A stretch of DNA of 5,249 nt from an uncultured Robiginitomaculum sp. (GCA_938003555.1 CALKXN010000243.1:1-5249), one strand, 5' to 3'. Positions 1 through 4,898 are shown, counted from the first letter of the stretch. The notes: a model not told the origin generated them from the sequence alone. Numbers and translations are program-made.

Positions 1-2
1 TG

Positions 3-44
3 TCCGAAGCGACAATGGCCATATTAGATGTAGAAGAAGATTAG
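3..44 (+). CDS. 3' end of an unidentified gene (partial)
   Basis: Reading from base 3 gives thirteen codons, SEATMAILDVEED, and then TAG at 42-44. The acidic tail and the following same-strand gene make this the most likely coding frame at the left edge, but other frames are also open over so short a stretch. The tail is not recognisable as YebC, the gene that often precedes ruvC in alphaproteobacteria. No function can be assigned. Confidence 0.35.
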   Translation, partial: SEATMAILDVEED

Positions 45-105
45 ATATTTTCGCGGCTCGGCGAGTAATTTGCATGAGCCTTGTAAATTTTATTGGAGTT
101 AAAAA

Positions 106-345
106 ATGACAAAAACGACTTTTGAACACAAAGGTGAGAAATACACAATTACAGGTGAATGGGACGGAGACGTTTTTACAGCCTCAGCTAAGCTTGGCCG
201 TAAAGTCGCATCTGATCCGTTTTCAATTGAGCGCCCTAAAGGCGATGATGTTGCTTCTGATGATATCTTGCAGACGGCCGCATTTGACGCCGTAAAGGCT
301 TCAATTGAAGATGGCTCTGCATTGACCTCTGCTGACGACGCGTAA
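106..345 (+). CDS. small acidic protein of unknown function, 79 aa
   Basis: A 79-residue protein with no signal peptide, membrane segment or cysteine, so probably a soluble cytoplasmic protein. The start is well supported: GGAG at 95-98 lies seven bases before the ATG. The first half looks beta-rich, with alternating polar and hydrophobic residues around KYTITGEWDGDVFTASAKL. The second half looks helical (DDILQTAAFDAVKASIEDG) and ends in an acidic, disordered-looking tail, SADDA. I do not recognise the family. It lies 61 bases after the end of the upstream partial gene, on the same strand, and is followed by a hairpin at 374-396, so it may be the last gene of its transcript. Good ribosome site and sensible composition make it likely real; function unknown. 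Confidence 0.7.
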   Translation: MTKTTFEHKGEKYTITGEWDGDVFTASAKLGRKVASDPFSIERPKGDDVASDDILQTAAFDAVKASIEDGSALTSADDA

Positions 346-373
346 AGAATTATCTCCGAAGTTGATAACCCTC

Positions 374-396
374 TTCTAGCCCTTACGGGGCTAGAA
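374..396 (+). terminator. hairpin, possible terminator or attenuator
   Basis: A perfect nine-base stem, TTCTAGCCC (374-382) with GGGCTAGAA (388-396), closes the five-base loop TTACG. It lies between the 79-aa gene and the thioesterase. No run of T follows (the next bases are ATTCTA), so it is not a textbook Rho-independent terminator. It ends only eight bases before the AGG (404-406) that may serve as the thioesterase ribosome site, so it could affect translation instead. Confidence 0.4.
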
Positions 397-408
397 ATTC
401 TACAGGCA

Positions 409-840
409 ATGGTGTCTGGAAACGCGCCGGGTGTCGCGGGAATGTTAGAGACGCTTAATCAGTCTGTAACAGATGTGTCTTTTGGAAAATGCCTTGCCGA
501 AGGCGTTCCTGGCCCTTCACATTGTAACCCTCACGGTACCGTCCATGGCGGTTGGTATATGGCGCTCCTCGATAGCGCAGCGAGCATCGCTATATTTAGC
601 GCGCTCGGCCCCGGTTTGATGAGTTCTACCGCAACCATTGAGGTGAAGCTCCTGCGCCCGATAACACTAGGAAAAGCATATCGTGCCATCGGCGAGACTT
701 TATCCGTCGGCGGGCGTCTCGGGCATTCTCGTGCCGATATGATAGATATTGAGACGGGTGAACGCGTCGCTTACGCTCTTGCAACATGCTCTATATTCTC
801 GCGCCAGAAATGGGTGGATGGAAAGAAAAGCACAAAGTAG
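409..840 (+). CDS. PaaI-like hotdog-fold acyl-CoA thioesterase
   Basis: Predicted cytoplasmic thioesterase of the hotdog (4HBT/PaaI) superfamily, which hydrolyses acyl- or aryl-CoA thioesters. The family signature is clear at residues 40-58: N40-P-H-G-T-V-H46-G-G followed by a helix with LLD55SAA, which carry the active-site and CoA-binding positions of the fold. Later family features are TATIEVKLLRP (74-84), the long central strand, and GRLGHSRADMIDIETGERVAYALATC (roughly 102-127), the paired C-terminal strands. Length (143 aa) is typical for a single hotdog domain. The start is uncertain: AGG at 404-406 is too close to the ATG at 409 and fits the GTG at 412 better (five bases), while Met12 at 442 is also possible; the conserved domain begins after all three. 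Substrate cannot be read from sequence. It is convergent with the exported-protein gene at 1054-1689. Confidence 0.88.
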   Translation: MVSGNAPGVAGMLETLNQSVTDVSFGKCLAEGVPGPSHCNPHGTVHGGWYMALLDSAASIAIFSALGPGLMSSTATIEVKLLRPITLGKAYRAIGETLSVGGRLGHSRADMIDIETGERVAYALATCSIFSRQKWVDGKKSTK

Positions 841-845
841 TAAAA

Positions 846-1050
846 GGGCCTGGATTTTAACGCCGAAGGACAGCTCTGCGGTTAAACAGAACTGCCCAGG
901 GTCTGGCCCCATCTCTCAAAGCTGAGAGAGCCCAAAGAGGGTTCGCCGCCAAATTGACCAGTGGAGGTGGCTGATCAATGCGCTTAGCTGATGACTGTCA
1001 AAGGGGGAGAGATCAGTCAGAGCGTTAAGACAGCGCTTGGCGACGAAATG
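846..1050 (-). ncRNA. candidate structured RNA or structured 3' UTR, minus strand
   Basis: This stretch between convergent genes contains nested, well-formed helices. Stem A pairs 1037-1047 with 942-952 (11 bp). Inside it, stem B (1032-1036 with 980-984; 1021-1023 with 987-989; 1014-1019 with 992-997) holds a 16-base loop with CUCUCCCCCUUU, and stem C (971-978 with 954-961, 8 bp) holds the loop CCACCUCCA. Beyond stem A lie stem D (923-929 with 912-918, loop GCUU) and stem E (887-897 with 868-878, 11 bp). In A, C and E, four positions are C.A mismatches on the plus strand but G.U pairs on the minus strand, which argues for minus-strand transcription. GGCCC and UUUU at the far end could help terminate. 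It starts seven bases after the stop of the 1054-1689 gene, so it may be that gene's 3' UTR or an sRNA. It matches no tRNA, tmRNA tag, RNase P or SRP motif I could find. Confidence 0.5.
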
Positions 1051-1053
1051 CCT

Positions 1054-1689
1054 TTATGCGGTGAACTGAGACGTCACGCTCATTGCGCCAAGAACGGTTT
1101 TGACGCGCGTTGTTAACTCTGTCAGGCTCTCTCCGTCTTGTGACGTTACTGTGCCGTAAATTGTCCCGGAATATGTTCCAACAATTAGAGCTTTCACTTT
1201 GCCCTTGGGTGACAGGCGATGACCTGCTGGAACAGTCAGGCCAGTGTTATCCAGCGCCATACCGCCAAAACTGTTCCACTGCGCGTCGCCCTCTCGGCCA
1301 TAGATAATGACGTGACTCATGCCTTGCTCAGCTGCCGCGAGTCTAATTTCGTCGATCTTGTTGGAGCTATCGATTTGAGTGGGTGTGAATTTAGCCAAAG
1401 CAATCGGGCTAACGGGGGCAAAACTGACTTGAGCAGGGTTAATCGTCAAAGACATAGTGGCCCAATCCCGAAGCTCGTCAAAAGGCGCAGCGCGTAAACG
1501 GCCATCTTCGATACGGGCAATTCCAACTTTTGCGCCAGAGGGGATAAGTGCATCACTATAAGGTGCAGGCTTAAGGCGCGGTGTTGGCACATTGGCTTCT
1601 AAAGCCGAAGCATTTGGCGCAAATGCGATGATTGCTGCGATAGCAATAAGCGCGGCGTGAGATAGTGAGAATGTTTTTGTCTTGGTCAT
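1054..1689 (-). CDS. exported protein of unknown function, 211 aa
   Basis: The N-terminus is a classic Sec signal peptide: basic residues K3 and K5, a hydrophobic core AALIAIAAIIAFA (12-24), and a likely signal peptidase I site after A29 (NASA before LEA). No lipobox cysteine is present, so the mature protein should be periplasmic or secreted. The start is secure, with GGAGGG (plus-strand 1697-1702) seven bases before the ATG. The mature part has a proline-rich start (PTPRLKPAPYS), then mixed alpha/beta sequence. The helix-strand stretch around IRLAAAEQGMSHVIIYGR (115-132) is loosely like a pattern seen in several small secreted or lipoprotein families, but I cannot assign one. No catalytic motif or transmembrane helix follows. 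It lies downstream of two Flp pilin genes on the same strand after a 189-base gap with its own possible promoter, so a link to pili or the cell surface is only a guess. Confidence 0.82.
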   Translation of the reverse strand: MTKTKTFSLSHAALIAIAAIIAFAPNASALEANVPTPRLKPAPYSDALIPSGAKVGIARIEDGRLRAAPFDELRDWATMSLTINPAQVSFAPVSPIALAKFTPTQIDSSNKIDEIRLAAAEQGMSHVIIYGREGDAQWNSFGGMALDNTGLTVPAGHRLSPKGKVKALIVGTYSGTIYGTVTSQDGESLTELTTRVKTVLGAMSVTSQFTA

Positions 1690-1767
1690 TTTAAAGCCCT
1701 CCGTGGATTGGTGATGAGGCTTTAATGACGTTGCAAAAGGGCAGGGCTATGCTGCTCTTGTGACAAA

Positions 1768-1796
1768 TTTATGGTGTTTTTACCCTATCTGGGCAA
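1768..1796 (-). promoter_or_regulatory. possible promoter of the exported-protein gene
   Basis: Read on the minus strand, TTGCCC (1791-1796) and CATAAA (1768-1773) are 17 bases apart and each matches four of six bases of the sigma-70 consensus. They lie about 80 bases upstream of the ATG at 1689. Two copies of CAAATTT (1764-1770 and 1794-1800), exactly 30 bases apart, overlap the two boxes. The rest of the 1690-1878 gap holds nothing I can name. Confidence 0.28.
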
Positions 1797-1878
1797 ATTT
1801 GGGGCAGATGAAGCATAAAGTGGCAAAACTGTACGAAAAGGGACGTATTGTTGCCCAAGTGTTAGGTTGTGGAGCGTT

Positions 1879-2064
1879 CTAGTTAAATTGTCTCTCGTTG
1901 ACTTTTTCGACGCCACTGGCTGTATCATTCAGGATGACACCAATATTATTAATCATAAGTCCAAAACTGGCTATGATGGCCATGGCGACTAATGACGCAA
2001 TTAAAGCGTATTCAATTGCTGTCGCTCCTGATTCATCTTCGTAAAACGATCTTATAATATTCAT
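1879..2064 (-). CDS. Flp/Fap-type pilin (type IVb), second copy
   Basis: A 61-residue Flp-family prepilin, the structural subunit of tight-adherence (Tad) pili. The leader MNIIRSFYEDESG is 13 residues and ends at the prepilin peptidase (TadV/CpaA-type) site: cleavage after G13 leaves A+1, with the conserved Glu-Tyr pair at +5/+6. The mature part is one hydrophobic helix (IEYALIASLVAMAIIASFGLM) and a short polar tail ending in EKVNERQFN. The ATG has AAGG (plus-strand CCTT, 2074-2077) about nine bases upstream. It lies 60 bases downstream of a paralogous pilin on the same strand. The intergap holds a perfect TATAAT, so it may be transcribed alone as well as with its neighbour. Tad assembly genes are not in the window and must lie elsewhere. 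Which of the two is the major pilin cannot be told. Confidence 0.92.
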   Translation of the reverse strand: MNIIRSFYEDESGATAIEYALIASLVAMAIIASFGLMINNIGVILNDTASGVEKVNERQFN

Positions 2065-2103
2065 GGCTCTTCACCTTTTGCACCAATTCCAGACCTCATA
2101 TAT

Positions 2104-2109
2104 ATTATA
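2104..2109 (-). promoter_or_regulatory. possible -10 box for the second pilin
   Basis: A perfect TATAAT on the minus strand lies between the two pilin genes, about 40 bases before the ATG at 2064, inside the AT-rich run ATATATATTATAAG. No convincing -35 hexamer lies 16-18 bases upstream, so this would need an activator or may be chance in AT-rich DNA. Confidence 0.3.
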
Positions 2110-2124
2110 AGTGCTCAGAAATAA

Positions 2125-2307
2125 TTAATTATGGGCCTGCGTTGCTTTTACGACTTTATTTGCTGTGCCATTGAACAGCGTTTGAACATTATTTCCCAGC
2201 AAACTTGCTGCAGAAATAATTCCAATCGCGACCAGCGTTGCAATCAAAGCGTATTCAATTGCCGTCGCTCCAGATTCGTCTTGAACGAATCGTTTTAAAA
2301 ATAACAT
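2125..2307 (-). CDS. Flp/Fap-type pilin (type IVb), first copy
   Basis: A 60-residue Flp-family prepilin. The reading frame is open to a GTG at 2337 (70 aa), but I choose the ATG at 2307. It gives the leader MLFLKRFVQDESG, exactly 13 residues like the paralog downstream, and has GGA (plus-strand TCC, 2315-2317) near a usable distance, whereas the GTG has AGGGA directly abutting it. Cleavage after G13 leaves ATAIEYALIA, with Glu at +5. The mature protein has the single hydrophobic helix and a C-terminal tail NKVVKATQAHN. The block DESGATAIEYALIA is identical in both pilins while leaders and tails differ, consistent with an old tandem duplication. It is transcribed divergently from ruvC, and the shared upstream region carries repeated GGTTA elements. 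Confidence 0.92.
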   Translation of the reverse strand: MLFLKRFVQDESGATAIEYALIATLVAIGIISAASLLGNNVQTLFNGTANKVVKATQAHN

Positions 2308-2345
2308 GTGATTTTCCAAACTCTTAAACTCGACCACTCCCTGGT

Positions 2346-2420
2346 CGGTTAAGGCGACATAACCGTATGGCTTTAAAAGGGGGTTAGGGAATAAGGTTAA
2401 GTCATATTATTCTTTAACCT
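2346..2420. repeat. cluster of GGTTA/TAACC elements in two inverted repeats
   Basis: Five copies of the pentamer GGTTA or its complement lie in 73 bases: GGTTA at 2347, 2382 and 2395, TAACC at 2360 and 2415. Four form two inverted repeats: CGGTTA (2346-2351) with TAACCG (2360-2365), and AGGTTAA (2394-2400) with TTAACCT (2414-2420). The cluster covers the proposed pilin promoter and ends 62 bases before ruvC. This arrangement suggests an operator for a dimeric regulator. Confidence 0.45.
2372..2400 (-). promoter_or_regulatory. likely promoter of the first pilin, with TTAACC at -35
   Basis: On the minus strand TTAACC (2395-2400) and TTTAAA (2372-2377) are separated by 17 bases, each matching four of six sigma-70 positions. 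Transcription would begin near 2365, giving a leader of roughly 58 bases before the ATG at 2307. TTAACC is also the half-site motif of the alphaproteobacterial response regulator CtrA, which overlaps the -35 region in many promoters it activates, including Caulobacter pilA. That link is inferred from the motif only; the full TTAA-N7-TTAA spacing is not present. Confidence 0.4.
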
Positions 2421-2428
2421 AATTTTCA

Positions 2429-2456
2429 TTGCCATCCCCATAAATGTTCTTGTAAG
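2429..2456 (+). promoter_or_regulatory. possible ruvC promoter
   Basis: TTGCCA (2429-2434) and TGTAAG (2451-2456) are 16 bases apart and partly match sigma-70 boxes, placing a start some 20 bases before the ruvC ATG. No LexA-type operator of the alphaproteobacterial form GTTC-N7-GTTC is evident here; only a lone GTTC occurs at 2457-2460 region and around 2446. Weak evidence. Confidence 0.25.
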
Positions 2457-2482
2457 GTTCTATTTTAATAAAGGCGACTCAT

Positions 2483-2971
2483 ATGCGTATATTAGGGCTA
2501 GACCCCAGTTTGGTTGCCTGTGGATGGGGTGTCGTGGATATGGAGGGCACGAAGCTGCGTCACATTGGTCATGGTGTTATCCGTCCGCCAAAATCCGCGC
2601 CGCTTCATGAACGCTTGTCCTTCCTCTATGTTCGGATTGAAAAGATTATCGCAGAGGCTGCGCCAGATACCGCAGGTGTCGAGGAGGCCTTTATGAAAAA
2701 TAACGCTATGAGCGCTTTAAAACTGGGTCATGCGCGGGCGGTCTGTTTGCTTGCTCCGTCGCGTGCAGGCTTATCCGTGGGCGAATATAGTGCGCGTTCG
2801 GTCAAAAAGTCTGTGACCGGAACTGGCGCAGCCGATAAAGCGCAAGTCGCTGCCATGATAAATGTTCTGCTGCCGGGAATAGGTATGAAAGCAGGCGACG
2901 CAGCAGATGCGCTCGCTATTGCCATATGTCATGGCCATCATATGCCCGCTGCTTTGAGGGCTGCGTTATGA
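2483..2971 (+). CDS. ruvC: crossover junction endodeoxyribonuclease RuvC
   Basis: Holliday junction resolvase: a dimeric, Mg-dependent endonuclease with an RNase H-like fold that nicks two opposite strands of the junction on the RuvAB scaffold. At 162 aa it is close to the family's usual length. The four acidic catalytic residues are present: D7 in ILGLDPSL, E67 in GVEEAF, and D139 and D142 in GDAADALAIAICH. F70 corresponds to the junction-opening Phe69 of E. coli. The basic DNA-contacting stretch SARSVKKSVTGTGAADKAQV (103-122) is also intact. AAAGG at 2470-2474 lies eight bases before the ATG. The gene opens the ruvCAB cluster and is divergent from the Flp pilins; its TGA overlaps the ruvA ATG by four bases (ATGA), implying coupled translation. 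YebC, a frequent upstream neighbour in alphaproteobacteria, is not adjacent here. Confidence 0.97.
   Translation: MRILGLDPSLVACGWGVVDMEGTKLRHIGHGVIRPPKSAPLHERLSFLYVRIEKIIAEAAPDTAGVEEAFMKNNAMSALKLGHARAVCLLAPSRAGLSVGEYSARSVKKSVTGTGAADKAQVAAMINVLLPGIGMKAGDAADALAIAICHGHHMPAALRAAL
2956..2960 (+). promoter_or_regulatory. ribosome site fixing the ruvA start
   Basis: GAGGG within the last codons of ruvC lies seven bases before the ATG at 2968. It supports that start over the upstream in-frame ATG at 2926, which has no comparable site. Confidence 0.7.
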
Positions 2972-3612
2972 TTGGAATGTTATCAGGCACATGTTTGTTC
3001 GCCGGAACAGGTGAGGCGATCATTGATTGCAATGGTGTGGGGTATCTTGTGCAATGCGGAAGCCGCACATTATCAACCCTTCGCGAAGGAGAGCCAGCGC
3101 GGGTTCATGTGGAAACCCATGTACGCGAAACGGCCATTACGCTTTATGGATTTGCTGCCGAAGAAGAACGCGCATGGTTTGTGCGCCTTCAAAGCGTGCA
3201 GGGCGTCGGGCCCAAAGCGGCTTTGTCTATGCTGGATATTCTAACGCCGGGGCAAATTTTATCTGCAGCGAGTCTTGAGGATAAATCCGCCTTTGCGCGC
3301 GCCTCTGGCGTTGGGCCAAAGCTTGCGGCGCGTATTGCGATAGAACTGTCTGGAAAACCGGCCCCGCTAGGACGTGCCGTAGCAGGAGCCTTTACTGCGC
3401 CATCATCTGGCGCGGGGCAAACCGAAGAGGCGCGTAATGATGGCCTGTCCGATATGGCGCTACGTAATGACGCGATTAGCGCGCTCGTTAATCTCGGTAT
3501 CGATCAGTCAAATGCGCTACGCGCTGTGGCGCAAGCCTATAACACTTTTGCAGAAGACCCGCCGCTGGATGACCTAATTAAGGCGGCGCTTAAAGAGATG
3601 AGCCGGGATTAG
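2968..3612 (+). CDS. ruvA: Holliday junction branch migration protein RuvA
   Basis: Tetrameric junction-recognition subunit that holds the four-way junction in a square-planar form and positions two RuvB motors. The frame is open from 2926, but the canonical RuvA start (MIGxLxG) is at 2968 as MIGMLSG, giving 214 aa. Domains: OB fold 1-62 (including GVGYLVQC and TLYGF); two helix-hairpin-helix DNA-binding motifs, VQGVGPKAA (77-85) and ASGVGPKLA (112-120); a low-complexity linker rich in Ala, Gly and Pro (about 130-163); and the RuvB-binding domain III (167-214, DAISALVNLGIDQSNALRAV). In the acidic pin, E. coli has Glu55-Asp56; here it is E54-T55, so the second acidic residue is lost. The start overlaps the ruvC stop by four bases, and ruvB follows after 42 bases. 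Confidence 0.96.
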   Translation: MIGMLSGTCLFAGTGEAIIDCNGVGYLVQCGSRTLSTLREGEPARVHVETHVRETAITLYGFAAEEERAWFVRLQSVQGVGPKAALSMLDILTPGQILSAASLEDKSAFARASGVGPKLAARIAIELSGKPAPLGRAVAGAFTAPSSGAGQTEEARNDGLSDMALRNDAISALVNLGIDQSNALRAVAQAYNTFAEDPPLDDLIKAALKEMSRD

Positions 3613-3654
3613 GCGCACCTTGCCCGCCCTCGCAAACAGGACTAAGCCAGCGTC

Positions 3655-4698
3655 ATGACCGAGCCGCGTATTATCAGTAATGAGCCCCAAAGCGGTGACA
3701 CACGCGACCGCGCCCTGCGTCCGCTAAGCTTTGATGATTTTGTCGGGCAGGCCAGCGCAATAGAGAATTTGAAGGTCTTTGTGAATGCTGCGCGCGGGCG
3801 CGGTGAATCGCTTGACCATCTGTTGCTCTCCGGCCCTCCGGGCCTGGGTAAGACGACCTTGTCCCATATCGTCGCGCGTGAGCTCGGCGTGAATTTTCGC
3901 TCTACATCGGGACCCATTATCTCTAAGGCAGGTGACCTCGCGGCGCTATTAACGAACCTAGAGCCGCGCGATGTTTTATTCATTGATGAAATCCATCGCC
4001 TGTCTCCGGCCGTTGAAGAAGTGCTTTATCCGGCCATGGAAGATTTCGAGCTGGACTTGATTATTGGGGACGGTCCTGCCGCGCGCTCGATTAAAATTGA
4101 TCTTCCGCCTTTTACATTGATTGGCGCGACAACGCGCGCAGGCCTGCTCGCGACGCCGCTGCGTGATCGTTTTGGCATTCCGGTGCGTCTTGAGTTTTAT
4201 GACGTGGCGGAGTTGACAAAAATTGTTGTGCGCGCGGGCCTAAAGCTTGGCGTTGAGATGAGCGCCGATGGCGCCCGTGAGATCGCTAAACGTAGTCGGG
4301 GAACGCCGCGCGTCGCGGGGCGTCTGCTGCGCCGCGTGCGGGATTTATCCGAAGCTGCTGGTGATAAAGTCATTGACCGCTCCGCCGCCGATGCTGCGCT
4401 GCGCCGTCTTGATGTGGACGCGATCGGTCTGGACGCGCAAGACAGGCGCTATCTTCACGCGCTCTGTGAAATGTTTGGCGGCGGCCCTGTCGGTGTGGAT
4501 ACGCTGGCAGCAGCCTTGTCCGAAGCCCGCGACGCGATTGAGGATGTGATTGAGCCTTATTTAATACAGCAGGGCTTTATCATGCGCACGCCCCGTGGCC
4601 GCATGGCCACGCCGCACGCCTTTGGCCATATTGGAATGGCGCGCCCGCCGGAAAATGTTGTGCCTATGCCGACATTATTTGGAGATAAAAATGAGTAA
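3655..4698 (+). CDS. ruvB: Holliday junction branch migration ATPase RuvB
   Basis: AAA+ motor that assembles as hexamers flanking RuvA and pumps DNA through the Holliday junction using ATP. It is 347 aa, near the usual length, and motifs appear in the expected order. The N-terminal RuvB signature is [12 protein letters not shown] (21-32). Walker A is GPPGLGKTT (60-68) and Walker B LFIDEIH (108-114). Sensor 1 is GATTRAG (157-163), LRDRFG (169-174) carries the arginine finger, and [12 protein letters not shown] (216-227) carries sensor 2. The C-terminal winged helix includes [17 protein letters not shown] (274-290) and [18 protein letters not shown] (299-316). The ribosome site is weak: AGGA at 3638-3641 is 13 bases from the ATG, so expression may depend on coupling to ruvA. 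The stop overlaps the ATG of a broken ybgC-like frame. Confidence 0.97.
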   Translation: MTEPRIISNEPQSGDTRDRALRPLSFDDFVGQASAIENLKVFVNAARGRGESLDHLLLSGPPGLGKTTLSHIVARELGVNFRSTSGPIISKAGDLAALLTNLEPRDVLFIDEIHRLSPAVEEVLYPAMEDFELDLIIGDGPAARSIKIDLPPFTLIGATTRAGLLATPLRDRFGIPVRLEFYDVAELTKIVVRAGLKLGVEMSADGAREIAKRSRGTPRVAGRLLRRVRDLSEAAGDKVIDRSAADAALRRLDVDAIGLDAQDRRYLHALCEMFGGGPVGVDTLAAALSEARDAIEDVIEPYLIQQGFIMRTPRGRMATPHAFGHIGMARPPENVVPMPTLFGDKNE

Positions 4699-4804
4699 AT
4701 GTCCTGAACCTGAAATGGGTTAATTCCTCGGACACAGTAAAGGCCGCGCGCATTATTATCCCTTGTCCGTATTCTATGCGGAAATCACTGTTCTGCATAA
4801 GTGA
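4691..4804 (+). pseudogene. N-terminal remnant of ybgC-like thioesterase
   Basis: GGAG at 4681-4684 lies six bases before an ATG that overlaps the ruvB stop (ATGAGTAA), an arrangement typical of a translationally coupled next gene. The frame gives [10 protein letters not shown] and then TAA at 4721-4723. Read through that stop it continues FLGHSKGRAHYYPLSVFYAE, then ITVLHK and TGA at 4802-4804. HYYPLSVFYAE resembles the YbgC N-terminus (E. coli: WPVRVYYEDTDAGGVVYH), while the following TDAGGVVYH motif appears reduced to ITVLH. YbgC, a hotdog acyl-CoA thioesterase of the Tol-Pal cluster, commonly follows ruvB in alphaproteobacteria, so the position supports the call. Nothing recognisable of the remaining ~100 residues follows. 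The resemblance is short, so certainty is moderate; a real ten-residue leader peptide is the alternative. Confidence 0.5.
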
Positions 4805-4867
4805 AGCAAAGCGGATGACATAAAATGAACTAATCGGTTCTAAGGCTGAATAAGGCCATTCATTTTT

Positions 4868-4882
4868 AAATTTCTGAAATTT
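4868..4882. repeat. AT-rich perfect inverted repeat
   Basis: AAATTTC (4868-4874) and GAAATTT (4876-4882) are complementary arms around one T. It lies 17 bases past the end of the minus-strand broken frame. With no GC content to speak of and no T run, it is a poor terminator; it could be a protein site or chance in AT-rich DNA. The rest of 4805-4898 shows nothing else I can support. Confidence 0.3.
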
Positions 4883-4898
4883 GAACTAACGACAATTT

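Noticed and set aside
700..912. Minus-strand frame of 70 codons across the thioesterase end
   Set aside because: It is antisense to a well-supported thioesterase and covers part of the structured gap; it has no ribosome site and no recognisable protein features.
841..1053. tmRNA, 6S, SRP or RNase P RNA in the convergent gap
   Set aside because: I found no tmRNA tag frame, no SRP GGAAG-type core and no RNase P core motif. A 6S rod with a central bubble does not match the several separate hairpins seen here, though I cannot exclude a divergent member without a covariance search.
1110..1497. Plus-strand frames inside the exported-protein gene
   Set aside because: They lie opposite a gene with a clear signal peptide and ribosome site, and their translations look like out-of-frame sequence.
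2308..2337. GTG start giving a 70-residue first pilin
   Set aside because: The AGGGA before it directly abuts the GTG, and the 23-residue leader would not match the 13-residue leader of the paralog; the ATG at 2307 aligns exactly.
2338..2482. Canonical CtrA full site or alphaproteobacterial LexA site
   Set aside because: TTAA-N7-TTAA spacing is not met by any pair of the GGTTA elements, and no GTTC-N7-GTTC is evident, so only half-site resemblance is claimed.
2926..2967. Longer RuvA starting at 2926
   Set aside because: The extra 14 residues overlap ruvC and do not fit the conserved RuvA N-terminus, MIGxLxG, which begins at 2968 with a good ribosome site.
3642..3983. Minus-strand frame of 113 codons over the start of ruvB
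   Set aside because: It is the antisense shadow of the conserved RuvB ATPase domain.
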